From the NCBI GenBank assembly GCA_950295325.1, contig OX485809.1, positions 27,838,001 to 27,902,000 of the forward strand: 64,000 nucleotides of DNA, written 5' to 3'. Both the position numbers and the translations under genes were made by a program. Origin of the DNA: Polytrichum commune. Its lineage: Eukaryota; Streptophyta; Polytrichopsida; Polytrichales; Polytrichaceae. The notes beneath the pieces are model-generated. The model saw nothing but the letters and a program-made list of their open reading frames with translations. It had not been told where the DNA came from and made no database searches. Below, piece after piece: positions 24,170-36,969 of this stretch; within the stretch, counting starts at the first letter, position 1, and the number at the start of each line of letters is the position of its first letter.

Positions 24170-24330
24170 ACGAGGACAACCGACTGCTAGTTACGCATGA
24201 ACCGGTGGAGTTGGAAACATAACCGGTGCAAAGTTCAAGACTTGGTCGAGGAAAATTTCCAATCATGTGGGGGGAATCTTGAGAATATACTGTACCTCAA
24301 TTTAATAAAGAAAACCAAAAGTTTGTCGAA
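24170..24330 (+). repeat. Dispersed repeat R1, copy c (truncated)
   Basis: It has the left half of R1 (ccgactgctagttac, gaaccggtggagttgg, cataaccggtgcaaag) and part of the middle. The right third (ggttggacttgg and after) is missing. Confidence 0.6.
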
Positions 24331-25214
24331 TAATGGGGTCTGCCAATCAATTCTCTACATCAACAAAATTAATAAACATTTAATCTCGGACAGTCATTTT
24401 GGGACAGAAAACTCCGGAAGGTAAGACAATCGTTTTGGGACATAGGAAATAATTTGCTGTTGTTGTTTAAATTTAAAATTTAATTTGACAATAAGTAGAT
24501 TAATAATAAAGTGATTTTATTTATCTAAAAACAAAAGGTAGGGGACATACACCTAAAATCGCACTATGCATCACTCTCGTCATATATTTGGGCGCTTCAT
24601 TCATCTAGTGACTGGTAACCAATGCTACGATTTTGCAATCCCGCCCTTTAGGCGCACTATATTAAACTTGGCTCCAAAAATGTTGGAAGGAACCATTATA
24701 GATCAATGTCAGCTTTATCTATTGAGAATACGGCCGCAGGCTGTAGTAGCATCATGGCATGTACTAACATGCTCCATGCTAAGTTTGCGTGTTAAATTGC
24801 AGTTTATCTTGGGTGCCACATCAGCATTTAATGGGGTTTGAGCCATAGGTTTGTGATATGTGGCACCGTCACTTCCAAAATGAATCGGTTAGTGTCGCAG
24901 CTGCAATCATATTAAAAATTATATTAAGTTACTAAACATGTACACATGTGTATAAGTTCTGGACGTGATGAAAGTTATGACATTCCAAGACTAGTGTTTG
25001 CAATTTGACCTGCAAAGTGTTAGAAAGTGTTATTTGATGCCATAAGTCGGTTCTAAAGTGTCAAATCATCTGCATGTATAATTTACTAGAGTGTTCATCA
25101 TATAGTTATAATTTTCTTCCCCCAATTAACTCGTTTTGCAATGTACTGCTGCATGTCTCAACACCGCAAAATAAGTCTCAAACACATATTATGTGTTTTT
25201 GGACAATTCCATTA
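24331..25214. other. Intergenic, nothing recognised
   Basis: One 91-codon plus-strand frame (24566-24841) has no known motif. No structured repeat was detected. Confidence 0.35.
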
Positions 25215-25448
25215 TGCATATCGACTATAGTAGTTGGGTACAGGCATGGTAAAGTGGACCAAACAAATGTTTCAGTATACTATAATTTTTTTTGGAGGTC
25301 AAACCCTTGAAAAGAGTACTAAAATGTTTTTTTATTGGAATTTTTCACATGGTGCGCTTTATTCTTTTGTTAGGTACTCAAATATAAAATACCAAGATGA
25401 GATCTTCAAAATTTATCATTAAAACTCAACCCTCAAAAGTCAATGTTT
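25215..25448 (+). repeat. Dispersed repeat F3, truncated by a MITE
   Basis: It matches the left third of the F3 copies (gcatggtaaagtgga, taccaagatgagatcttcaa). The match stops at the 8-bp target site of the MITE at 25457. The expected continuation is not obvious beyond the MITE. Confidence 0.5.
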
Positions 25449-25456
25449 AAATTTTA

Positions 25457-25952
25457 CCCAGGGAGTGCACTGTTCAAGTACTGTATTTATACACGTGGGT
25501 GCACAAAAGGGGTATTATTTAAAACAAGCATGTACAAAATGTACGTACAAGAGACATATTGCTATTAAGCAAGAAGTAGATATACATGAGGCTATACAAA
25601 AATATATGTAAAGTACGCATTTACACGTTTACGCGTTCAAGTTAGACCTGGACCAAGAATCATGTGTTTTTTCATCCACTAAGTAACGACTTTATAACTA
25701 AAAATCCATGATTTGATATTATACATATAATAGGGCCATATTTTTGCATTTCCAAACATTTGTACACATGTTAAATATAATTTCTGTATTTGTTTTTGGA
25801 CCCTTGTATACGTATGGAAATGTATTTTGAAGCAATGAGATTTGTAAGTATATTGCTTGATTTTAGCAAAAATAAAATGTATACAGGGGTATTTTAATAA
25901 GGGGCATGCACGCACGTGATGCTTGGTTTTAATGAATAGTGCACTCCCTGAG
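25457..25952 (-). mobile_element. hAT-like MITE, copy 2 (496 bp, inverted)
   Basis: It has exactly the same length as copy 1 (8520-9015) and is nearly identical to it in reverse complement. Flanks AAATTTTA (25449-25456) and AAATTCTA (25953-25960) match at 7 of 8. Ends are CCCAGGGAGTGCAC and GTGCACTCCCTGAG. No transposase. High similarity to copy 1 suggests both moved fairly recently. Confidence 0.9.
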
Positions 25953-25960
25953 AAATTCTA

Positions 25961-26682
25961 TTATAAGACAATATTTTAATTATTAGTAAGATGAAGAAAC
26001 TTTTCTGGGTTTGGACTAAGACCCCCCTAATATAAGAATACCTTATTATACAACTTCAAACAATTAGATTTTATATTAGAAATTCATCTTGACTTTCTGT
26101 TTATAAACATATAAAATTTTTGCTAAGTTAATAATCATATTGATACCATTATAAAGTGATTTACAAATTTATAATTATGTATTAAAATCCAAGTTGTTGT
26201 CACCCCGGGTGTGCAACATAGGCATACACCTCCTAACATTATCAAACATACTCATGCCAATATATTATTAGTAAGTACTTCAACCCATGTGAGGTGACAC
26301 TAATCATGAAGTCGTTGGTCATTGGTGTATTTAGGCACATGACATATCCTATCTAAACTTTTTCCAAACTTGTCTAGTCGACTTGTCTTCTCTAGCTTTT
26401 AGGACTCTTGATTTCGAGATTTTTTTTCTGTTTGTAATGCATGAATGCTAGCTTCACTCGATGTGAATGGTAGAGTGAATGCACGTGATAGGCACAGTAG
26501 TATTGTCAATTCATGTGATTGTTGACTTTGATCTCATTCTAAAACACACCCATGTATGGACATTTTCATGATTATTTGACTTCCATTTACTGGGCCATTT
26601 GACTCATTAATTTCCAAGAAAATTAGGCTTGATTTTATTAAATATTTTGTGCCCATCCTGCTACGCTATCGGCTTACGGTGT
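25961..26682. other. AT-rich intergenic DNA
   Basis: No frame, hairpin or repeat of note. It marks the boundary between the repeat zone and the GC-richer DNA upstream of the homeobox gene. Confidence 0.4.
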
Positions 26683-26750
26683 TCCATAGATTCCTCTAAA
26701 GTGATGGGTAAGGTTCAACCGTAACTAGCAAGCGGTCAGTTCTCCCCGGT
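26683..26750 (-). repeat. Dispersed repeat R1, copy d (inverted fragment)
   Basis: Only the first ~70 bases of R1 remain, on the minus strand: agattcctctaaagtgatgg, gttcaaccg, taactagcaagcggtc and agttctcccc. It is the only inverted copy in the window and the shortest. Confidence 0.6.
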
Positions 26751-27677
26751 CATTGTTCCCATGATTGTTCCCACGATTGTTCCCATGGCCCTAAATATCC
26801 AGATGGGATTAACTAGGCGGAATGTTTGTTTCATACCCCACTGGTACTTTGTTACCTTCAACGTAAGGACTGCCCAGGCCAGCTTGCTACTGTAGCCGCA
26901 TGCACTGTAAGAAGGTCTCAACATCAGCGCCACTAATGGCAGGCGACGACGGGTGGTGACGGGCGACGACGGGCGATGACGGGCGACGCTCGTCCGTGAG
27001 CCTAGCCGGGCCTGGCTCGCTCCCTCCCTCCCTGCCTGCCTTGCGGGCGGGGCCAGAAGCTTAAATTCCAGCGGCCATGGGGAGGGCGATAACCGCTGGG
27101 AAGATCTATGCGGGTTGGAGACTTTGCAGTAGCAGGGAAGCACGGAAGCTCAGCTAGGCTAGGCTAGGCTGGGGATGGGGATGGGGATGGAGATGGAGAT
27201 GGAGGTGGATTGGAATTAACAACGCCCTGCCTGCCGCTGTAGTCGGGAACGGAAACGGAGACGGCCGCTGCAGGAAGCTTGTGATGAAGGCTGGGATGAG
27301 ACGCCGCCAGGCCGTGATAGCGGTGCATGCCAATTGACAGCCATGTTGCTGCTGCCTGCCTGCAGGAGTTGGAATTGATTGCTCTCTCGCGGCACAGTGT
27401 GGCTGACAGGCAGTCAGGGAGTCAGGCAGGGCAGGGGAGGTAAAAGGGAGCGCGGTAGAAGAAGGAACGAGAAGCTCGGTAGAAGAAGGTGAAGGAGGTC
27501 AGTAAGTTACATAGCCTCGTCGAGCTCTCAAAGGATTTAAAGCTCTCGGCATCAATGGTTGTCTCACTATCTTCCTTTCCAGCGGTGGACTTTTCGACAA
27601 CTTTTGTTTCTGCTTGACCGGAAGGAAGGCCGATCGAGAGAGCGAGCGAGAGGGGGGGAGTGACGGAGCCAATTGAC

Positions 27678-27689
27678 AGCTGCTGTTGC

Positions 27690-27721
<32 letters not shown>

Positions 27722-27734
27722 CTGCTGCTGGTGT

Positions 27735-27766
<32 letters not shown>

Positions 27767-27788
27767 GTGTTGCTGCTGCTGCTGCATG
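27678..27788 (+). repeat. CTG/TTG trinucleotide repeat
   Basis: About 110 bases of CTG and TTG triplets with occasional GTG, in blocks such as ttgctgctgctg. It contains a near-duplicated block (ctgttgttgctgctgctggtg, given as a pattern, occurs twice about 42 bases apart). Read on the minus strand it encodes glutamine runs, but no gene context supports that. Confidence 0.9.
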
Positions 27789-27939
27789 CTGCTGCTGAGC
27801 TTTGAAGCTGTAAATTGGTCAAGGAGGGCGAGGCGAGTATTGTTGCAAGGGGCGGTGGCCGGTGCTTGGACGTGGGCAGAAGGCGGGTGACTGCAGTATC
27901 TACGCAGGGAGCTCATCGACAGGCGGGTGTGAGTGAAGG

Positions 27940-28235
27940 TGGGTTTGTCATTTGTTAATGGAATGAAGGTTGGGTCTACCGGTAATTAGATTGTTGCTGC
28001 AACTGTTGTGTTTTGAGGGGCGTCGTAGCGTCGCGTGCGCCGTGGTCAGGGAACTGAATGTGTCGATGTGTCCGGTCATGGGTGACTGAAGGTTGGTTTG
28101 TGACATTTGTTGATGGAATGAAGTGGTTGCGACCAGTTTGGTGAATCAATAACTAGATTATCGTTGCTGAAGTGGTGTTTTGGGGGGCGTCGTAGCGTCG
28201 CGTGCGCCGTGGTCAGGGTAAATGTGTCGATGTAC
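27940..28235 (+). repeat. Tandem duplication in the leader region (~145 bp unit)
   Basis: Units at about 27940-28070 and 28090-28235 share tttgtca/ttgtgacatttgtt, aatggaatgaag, a taattagattgttgctg-type word, and an exactly conserved core gcgtcgtagcgtcgcgtgcg followed by ccgtggtcaggg and tgtgtcgatgt. The core is better conserved than the rest of the unit. Confidence 0.8.
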
Positions 28236-30459
28236 GTGTGTGCGTGTGTGTGAGAGGGCAAGGGGGTCGGATTTTAGTTGAGCCGGGCCTTTTGTCATTT
28301 CATGACCCAAGGCCGGGCCGTTGTGCTTGAAGGAGAATACTGAGTGTTCAATGATACGATGGTTTGTTGAAGAGTCGACGATTGAGTCGGTTGTAGACTT
28401 TAATAGCGCTCCCCGTGAATCTTGTGAGCAATTAGCTTGTTGTTCGCGAGCCCGCGCGTTGCCGGTAGAGGCCAGCGAGAGCATTGGGAGGGGTAGTTAG
28501 CTTGCCTCTTAGTCTCTCGCAGTATAATACGTTGATGATGGCCGCTACAGAGGTAGCGTTGACGTTTACTGCTATGACCGCCCTCTTTTGTGCTGTTGCT
28601 AATTTGTGATCAAACTGAGAATAGAATATTGGAGCGCAATTGAGTGGAGTTTCAAAATATCGAATGTTTTTTTCCAGATGCACATTATGTATTGTGTAGA
28701 CTGATTGTTCACGGTCGCGTTGATGTCAGGTTGATTGTTTGGGGTGCGGACGTATCGGACTGCAGCGAGCTATACAAGTTACTCTGTGCTGGCCTTATTG
28801 TTCAAAGCGGGCAAAGAAATCTGCAGCGACTGCTGAAAGAGTAAGTTCTCTGCCTTACCCGATCCTTTCCAGGAGGCTGATTGTAGCCGAAGATGCATGC
28901 ACTCTCACCGACGTGGGTGTCATTTAGAGTCAAGGTGTTTGATGGTTTCTCTGTAAGTGGTTTCTTGCAAATGTTCTGACCGGGGCTCTTGAAGGTATAT
29001 ATAAAACGCATACCATCCCATATGCTTCTCATATGCTGTGAATATAGCCTGCCTTTGACCCTCGTGGCTTAAAGGCAAGTGATTTGTATGTCACTCTTGA
29101 TGTGCACATGATGCTCCAGAATATGAGTCACGCCTTGATGTTATTACTCTTGTATGTTATGTGAGACGCCAACACCAACACTCCGCTGCATGACAGCTCC
29201 ACTCTTGTCATCATGGTCATCTGGCTATTGCAATGAGTATTTAGTATTGTTCGAAATTTCCAAATGCCATGGATAATGGGTTGTTTTTATGTGTTACCTC
29301 GCTTGTTTGAACCACTCAGTTCCCATATATCCCGAGTGCATGCATATTGGGGTCAAGAGTAAGTAATCTCTCCAAGACTTGACGCCCTCTACTTTTGTTA
29401 ACACTAGGATGTGGTTTGAGGAGACTCACGGTTGTACAGACTTTGTAGCATACTTGCATCACCATAGAAACCATGGTCCTTTACGTCACGGCCAGGACGG
29501 TAGGCATGGCAAATTGATTCGCCCCATCAATGCGCATGCTTACAGATTGCGCGGCGTACGTGTCTATTTGGTACGCTTGTCATCGTCATGGCCACGTCAC
29601 AAAGGAGCATGACTTCTGGAAGTGTTCGTTGTAGAGTTATTCCTCAAGATAGACATAAGACGTGGGTGCATGTTCCTGATCATATCATTTCTCCGTTGAT
29701 GATTTCCAGTGACCCAGCGCAAGTCTTCTTCCCCTGTTGCCAACGACGGTGGGAATCCTACGCGCGTACCTGGCAGTATGGGACCCCCACCGCCCAGGTA
29801 ATCATGCATACCACACACATCAAGCATTCTTCACATTATTCGCAGGGGCTATATTTCTGGCTTCCCATGTATGTGATGATATTTGAGTCGGTTGGATTTG
29901 TAAACGATACATTCCGGTTCAGCAACGAAAAGATTTTCGCAAAAGAAAAAAAATAAAAAATGGTCTGCTAGTAGTCATGTGATGGCACAATAGAGAGTGA
30001 TGGCTTTGTAGATGATTTTCCGAGTTTCATCCATATATAACTGTTCATGTTCCATGAAATATTGGACATAAGAAAAATATGTCCTTTCAGGGTTCATGGA
30101 TGTTTCGTGTGATGCAAGGAGCGGTTGTGTGGATGTAAATGGTTCTGTAGATAATCTTATGAGGTTTATCAATATTCACTTGGTCATGTTTACATTAGTT
30201 GATCACGTAGAGCCGGCCGCCCAAGGGCCGGTCGTTCGTAATGGGTGGTTGTCGAGTATAGAATCTCACACTTGGTTACCAAGCAGCAATTAGCTCTAGA
30301 CTGCATACTCTGGAGAAATCATCGAACTTGAGTTGTTCAGATATCAATTTTATAACATCATAGTTTCGATTCAATTCTGATTTTGCGAAGTGTACCAGAT
30401 CAGGACCTCCCCGAAGGAACAACACGCAGGTTGGACTCGACAGCCGACGCGTACTGAAG

Positions 30460-33400
30460 ATGAAGGACATCCAGCAAGTCTACGAAGACGACACGGCGAC
30501 AATTGGCAATGGAGCTGCCGCAGGCTCCGCACAAAATGTCAGAGAGTATCATGTCGAACGGCCAGTGCATGTCGACCCAATTCATCACATATATCGAGAG
30601 CGAATGCCAGCAATATTCTATGTGAACACACTTTACCCGCACTTCTACGCAGACTCTATGGTCGCTCACCATACCGAAGCTGATCGGAACGTGCGAGAAG
30701 CTTTGCAACTTGCTGCAGCAGCTTCAGCTCCTTTTAATCAAGGATGCCACTTTCCGCAGCCTTACGGTCCTGGATGTCTTTTACCCACTATCATCCCAGT
30801 GGTAGAGCCGGAGGCATACATGCAGCAACATTACAGTGGGGATCAGAACATCAGTACCTGCTGGTTCTCTCCGGGCATCCCCCTGGAAAGTGGGCAAGGG
30901 TCATCTTCTTCTATGGAAGGATATCCTGGCAACGAAACAGCGGCGATAACTCGCCAACGGTCAGGTCTTAAAGAGCTTGCTTTGCTGCCAGGGTGCGAGG
31001 TTTCAAGTGCCAACGACCAGAATAATCAGGAGCAGGAGCAGACTTCCACTATCGTCGAAGAGGTTGTTTGTATCGGTGCTAGGTCTGGTGTCGGTCGTGA
31101 GGAAGCACAGCGTCCAGCAGCAAGAGCAAGGCGAGGGGGTCCTGGATTTCAAAGTGCACAGAACCTCTCTCCCTCGTTGTTCCAGACCCATGCCGCCGTT
31201 GGTCAGGTGGCGTTGGTAATCCCAGATCCTGTGAAGCTTAGGGCCAAGAAGAAGGAGAAGGGGATTGTGGTTGACTTGGGCTTGACTATTTCGCCAAATC
31301 AAGCAAGTTATCTCGCAAATGCCAGTTCGAGCCACCATATCCCTACAAGGGCTGCAAGCTCCGCACCCACCTTGACGGCGCCGAACGGCAGTGAGCCATC
31401 GCCCCCAAAGAGCAACGATCAGGTTATAGAAATTTCCAGTAACTCCAGGATGGCTGCCAACCTCTCCGCAGGACATGGCGATCAGCAGAAAACAACTCTG
31501 AAGAATTCTCGATTCATGAAACCCATAATGGACATCTTGCAGGAGGTTTGTCACCTCACAATTGTCCAGCAAGCTCGTCAGCGCCCTGGTCATCCCGCAG
31601 TTCGACAAACAGGTGCTAGATTAAATGTTGAAGGAGAGGCCTTCGATCCTCCAGCAGATCCCAGGCTTGGATCAGCGCGTGCTCCTGCGGCTGGAAGGGC
31701 CAATTTAGCAAACCTACCTGTACCCTTGAGGCTCGAGACGGCAAGCGTCATCGAGCTTGAGACTGAGAAGCAGAAACTTCTGAAGATGCTGGAGGAGGTA
31801 AAATCTTTCAACAACTCCAAGATCAACTTGATTTGATCTGTTTCATCAATACAGCAATGCATTTCCAAATTAGTAGTGTAGTGGAAACCTTTAATTCATT
31901 AGAAGTTTCGGTACATGGTCCATTTACTTGTGTGTGATCTTTAACTTTTGAAGCCCAGATTTTAGTTATAAGCTTCGGTTGTGGACTATCGAATTATTTG
32001 ATCACACAGGTATTACAAATTCAGACATGAAGTGAGTTGGGATGCATTGTGGCAAGTTTATCAATCTAATGTTACATTGAATTTTTGTTGGTGTTTTACA
32101 GCTGACTAAAAAGTACATGTTGCACATGGAGAGACTTGAGAGACTCATCAAACAGTTCAACGAACAGGCAGGGGAAGGCATGGCCGAACTGTATATTGCA
32201 ATCGTCCAGCTGACATTGACGCGTAACTTTGGGTTATATTCCTACTTGATTTCTTTGCAAGCTCATTCCTTTCAGTTCTTTTACTCCTTGATTAAATCAA
32301 TAGATAATTTGGGTTACAAGTTTTTTAACCCACTTCATGATGGTCCGAACGAGCGCCTCATTTACTTTGCGTTTCCATTTGTCGTAGAGCTGTGAAAAAT
32401 GCAATAGTTCGTCGACTTCGGGCAGTGCGGGGAGCTCTTGGAGAAGATATCAGGTTTGTGTTCAGAGCTGTCCAGCCAGGTGCACTAGTTCCTCAGGCAT
32501 CAAATGCATGGAGGGCCCAGCGAGGACTTCCCGAGATTGCTGTTGGGCTTCTACGCGGCTGGTTGTTTGAGCACTTCTTGCATCCGTGAGTGTCCCCCAA
32601 CCTTGTATCTACATGAATTCTGGTCACAGTTTGCAGTTTTCGGGGCTTCTATCCAATTCACCGGACGAGTTCGCATTAGGTCATGTTATTTGTGGTAACA
32701 TTAACAAATGCATTCAATGTGGAATATGTTTCACTTATTAAGAGCATGTAGTTTATGTTTTGCAATCTTTGCAAAAATCTCTATCTTCGTGACTTGTCAT
32801 GTTTTGCAGCTATCCCGAAGACAAGGATAAAACGGAATTGGCCGGCCAAACTGGATTGTCCAGGTCCCAGGTATGAACTCGAATTACAGCTCTTATACGT
32901 TTTCTTAGTGAGCGATGAGCTCTTCAAAAATCGCAGGAATTATTTCAGCAATACCATATCAAATTCCAATATCATTATTTTTTCAGATGGTGATGTTTCA
33001 AGCAAGGAGGGCTCCTGATCACTGCTGGACGGTGAAGTGCTTGCAGGTCTCCAATTGGTTCATCAATGCAAGAGTTCGGCTGTGGAAGCCGATGGTGGAA
33101 GAAATGTATAAGGATGAACTCATGCGGGAAGGGGCTGAAGAGTGCGAACAGGAGGTCAGAGCTGAGGCTGAAAGAGAAGCGTCCGCAGAGCCAATATGCA
33201 AACTTCTGGACATGAACCACGATGTGCAAGCCTCCATTGAGGCAGAGAATACTGATCATAACCTAACGATCGATCACTCGAGTCAAGCTGGCATTGGTCA
33301 GGTGCAGCGTCCAGACGCGCAAATGGGAGTGAATGAGCGTGGACTCATTCATGTTTACAATGGCGGAGGAGCTTCTTCATCACATCAGCCCGACATCGAG

Positions 33401-33505
33401 CTCGAGGTGTTTCTCACAATGCCCGAAGAATTCGCTCATGTGGACAATCGGCTACGACCAGCCATGCCACTCAAAATCTGCAAACTAGAGCCAAAGGACA
33501 CCTGA
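30460..33505 (+). CDS. BELL-class TALE homeodomain transcription factor
   Basis: Five exons: 30460-31797, 32102-32232, 32388-32585, 32810-32870 and 33047-33505, with GT-AG introns, giving 728 residues in one exact frame. Residues about 350-364 ([15 protein letters not shown]) are a SKY-type box. Residues about 432-512 form the BELL domain, which with SKY normally binds KNOX partners. Residues about 531-593 are a TALE homeodomain with the three-residue loop PYP, the helix FEHFLHP, and recognition helix [15 protein letters not shown]. Such proteins act in the nucleus as KNOX/BELL dimers; in non-flowering plants this pair starts the diploid programme. A stretch near 270 (VVDLGLTIS) resembles a ZIBEL motif. 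The BELL domain is more diverged than the homeodomain. The start is the first ATG of the long exon; a leader intron is likely. The family call is firm, the orthology is not. Confidence 0.95.
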
Positions 33506-36500
33506 CTCAGTGTACAAGTGACCATCGACAGATCGAGCTGAACCAACAGATGAAGGATGTGAGAGTTACTGAATGGATAACTGAGGTTCCTTCATCGAAA
33601 AATTGTCCTTAACCAAGAACAATCAAACAATGCAAGCCTGTCCGAGTACCGGACATCATTTTGTATCTTTGGCCTATCATAAGCAGATCAGTACCTGCTT
33701 TATTTCCCACGGGCTGAGGAGAGCGGCATCCAGGCATATCGACAATAGATTAGACCGAACCAGCTGAAATTTTCTTCGATGGAACTCGAGAATCATGTAG
33801 TGGATCAGATGCAGCAGTATTTATAAGTCATACCATGTAAATACTGTTAATCAGTAATCCACTGATGAATTACAACCAGCTGCTTATGTGCCGAAAGACG
33901 TAGAGTATACCTAGTACTTAGAAGTAGGAGGACATGATATGCTCACAGCTGCTGTAGATGTATATTTCATAAGAAGCTGGAGAACATCTTGCAAGCATCT
34001 TGACTTTAATTGAGCGCATATTACATTTGTAATTATTATACTTAGCCTGTCACCCGCGCCGTTTGGAATGCTTGCTGGAACCTGCACTAGTAGGGTTTGA
34101 ATGATTTCTAGGTCCCAAAATGTATTTTCTGGCGTTTTGTATCCGTAGCAGACTGCACCTCTTCTTAAATACCGTGTGTGTCGAATTGCATTCTCATACT
34201 TCACCTAAGATCAAGTACAAGCAACCTATGAGAATTCTGATCTTGTGAAAGAATATGGCGGTAGAAGATCTGCAATTCGGGAACATTTTGACTGCAGTAG
34301 TTCGGTAGTACTCACATGGAATGTTGCCCGTTTGAGCTAAGGAGGTTCTGAGGTTTGTGCTGCACAGAGAATTATTAATTAGTTAATGGTATCGTGATGA
34401 AGTGAATATTCAACCTCGGTTGGTGACGATGTTTGGAGAGAAACAACTTGAAATGAGGACCAACTGTAGATAAGGATTGTAATTGCAACTGAGAATGTGG
34501 ATCATAACCTGAAATATCCTCACCCTTCATTTGGTCGGTCATGACACTCAGCCGAGTGGGAAGGACAAAAATATTCATGCTGTTCAGATGTGCCAGGACA
34601 CTCATAATGAAGGAAAAGTCCCTCTGCTGTTCTCCTAGCCTTACCCTAATCTTCACGTCCATATTGTCCATGCAAGTTACATTTGAAAACACAAAATGAA
34701 ACTTAACCCGTCATCATGCCAAGATTACTCATTTGTCGGCAACGATGATACAAGTGACACAAGGGAGAAAAAATCACATATTCTACTTAAAAAATCACCA
34801 AATAATTCAATAAAACATCACTACATATCTGCTCCTGATAGAGTTCTCGTTGGGAATACCAACAAATTGATTGGAACAAGCAGCACATGCAAAAATTCCT
34901 TCCACTGTTTCATCAATTCCTTCCACATGAAGGTGTTGGAATACAATACCATTTGGAGTGGAGTGGGATTGGAGTAGTTCCACTTGGTATGTGCGAGGAA
35001 GAAGACATATATTTGGTAGGCTGCTGTTGCAATCAGATTAGGTCAAATCTGCTCTTTCATACTCAAAATCTTCCGATAAAAATAGCTGCAGGACAGAGGG
35101 TAATTATGTATAGGTATACCTACAGGGGATCTCATTGAATCACTTTGCGGGACAGAGAAACTGTATGAGACGGGCTACTTAACTCTCGAATTTTCACATA
35201 CACATGTACTAGTTCTTGAAATTCATTGACCAATCTGAGTCTGAGTCCCATTTTTTTTCAGACATACAGCACACTTTCATTCCACCACATTCCACAAGGA
35301 TTTGAGGTATTTTGTTGTTGCCAATCTTTGCCAGGATAGAATCATAGATGAGATCTCTGCACTTGAATACAGAAAATTTTCAATCTACCAAGGAGTTTAG
35401 TAGTTATACTTCATTTGGATATTTTCCAGATACACAGGGTGGAAAATGGGCGCAGCTCTTCATGACTCAATTTCACCACGTTGAAGGTCTCAGGTCTTTG
35501 CCCAGCTTTTGGTCCTCGAAGATATGAAGAGATGAAGTCCGTTTCACTTTGACGACATTTTGCAGGGGATATAGAGGTTTGTGGCAAAGCCATAGCCACA
35601 TTTCTGGATTGGTTTTAATTTGATAGCTAATTGTGATTTTTGTCTGGTGGAGAAGTCGAACTCTGCTAACCAGCCAAATTTCTCCGTCGTCTACGTCTGC
35701 AGCCTTCAAATCCTGGATGCCCGTGAAAAATAATTTGAGTGCCTTCTGAGAGGTCATCATGGTCAGGAGACAGTAGGAGCAGCCAAAAGGAGATTGCAAC
35801 CTTCGGGAAGTAATTGATGAGGCTACAAAATCTTGGAATAATACCCAACGACTCCTCGTAATAGAAGAAGAATGGACTCAAATCCTGGAACCCATTTTCC
35901 TGAGAACGATTTCTCTTTTGAAATTTGCTCTATTCAATTCAAAATATTATATTCATACACATAAAAGTACCCGCAGGCGTAACATGGACAAGAAGAATTC
36001 TTTGAGACAATCTTTCTCTGAAGAAATCCAAAACTCAACATCTAGGAGTGGTGACACATCAACCAACAGCATCCGTTGCTTCTGCAATCATACAGAAGAT
36101 ATTCTTGTGAGAAATTAGAAGCAGTAATTGAGTAGCTGTGTAACTGTATCTGTCTACGCACTACAAAGGTTTATTACTTGGAGCTTTGAATTAAAGAGAC
36201 CTGTGAAAAAAAAGTAATGTTGTTGGAAATCATCTCCCTATCGAGAGGGCGTCTGATTAGAAATTGACTCCTATTACGTTGGTTCTCGATTGAGGCTACA
36301 CACACTCAACACGGTCACTTCAAGCAGAATGAGCAGCAGACACTCGGGACACTCCAGAACACACGGATAAATATTCAACTCTAAATTATTTGGCATCCCC
36401 CTCGCTTGACCTTGATCTGTTGAATGTGTGTGTGCAAACTGGGTAACAGGTCGGTACATAGAGAGACGAGAAACCGTCGGCATGTATGCAGGCAGGCATG

Positions 36501-36514
36501 CATCGGGAACACAG
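33506..36514. other. BELL 3' flank and intergenic DNA
   Basis: The first few hundred bases probably hold the 3' untranslated region. I see no clean AATAAA signal that decides its end. Frames of 60-110 codons occur on both strands (34375-34692, 34696-34977, 35473-35799), but none has a known motif or splice-linked partner. Confidence 0.4.
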
Positions 36515-36519
36515 AGCAA

Positions 36520-36755
36520 TGAACGGGGAGAATCGACTGCTGGTTACAGATGAACCGGTTGAGTTCGAGATTAACCGGTCGAAGGTTCAAGACTTCCGGA
36601 AAATCACCGAACATTTTAGAAGAATCTGTGGAATATACCTCATATTACCATGAAAAACCCGAAGGCGTCAACATTTAGCCGGTTGGGACTTGGAAACATT
36701 AGGATCTCGACCGACTATGCCCAAAAACTCTCGCCGGACACTGACACAGAGTGCG
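36520..36755 (+). repeat. Dispersed repeat R1, copy e
   Basis: Full-length copy, from 'acggggagaatcgactgctg' to 'ctcgccggacactg'. It has the same order of blocks as copies a and b and is the best match to the family's overall form. Non-coding. Confidence 0.7.
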
Positions 36756-36969
36756 TCATTGGGATTTCTACCTCAACTCTGGCAACCCAAAAGCCAAAAA
36801 CACGGGATTGCTCCGCAAGAATAGTATTAAATGCAAGTTTCCTCTCGTGTGGCAAGGGCCTTATGTGATCACACCAGCAAGCAGCCAGAGTCAATTTCCA
36901 AGGGACCTGGTCGGCAATCAAGCATAGGCATCTAGAGTACAGGCGGCAATAACCGATCCCTTAAGAGAT

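Larger units (their letters stand above)
26751..30459 (+). promoter_or_regulatory. Probable promoter and 5' leader of the BELL gene
   Basis: This ~3.7-kb stretch is richer in G+C than the surrounding DNA and runs directly into the homeobox gene. It has the feel of an expressed plant leader: purine-rich simple repeats at 27150-27210, a CTG/TTG tract at 27678-27788, and a tandem duplication at 27940-28235. A strong splice-donor match AAAGA|GTAAGTTCTC lies at 28841, and another (AGA|GTAAGT) near 29359. Acceptor-like CAG sites at about 30400 and 30429 lie just before the start codon. A leader intron is therefore plausible. Several short frames upstream (for example 29588-29956) could be upstream reading frames. 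The transcription start cannot be fixed from sequence. Confidence 0.5.

Noticed and set aside
26736-27143. 135-codon minus-strand frame
   Set aside because: Runs across simple repeats (gacgggcgacgac type) and an R1 fragment; no motif.
27422-27916. Minus-strand 164-codon frame with long glutamine runs
   Set aside because: It is the shadow of the CTG/TTG triplet tract. No domain flanks the glutamines, and the plus strand here reads as leader of the BELL gene.
29588-29956. 122-codon plus-strand frame as a separate gene or coding first exon of the BELL gene
   Set aside because: A donor-like CAG|GTAATC occurs near 29799, but no homology or phase argument links it; kept only as a possible leader feature.
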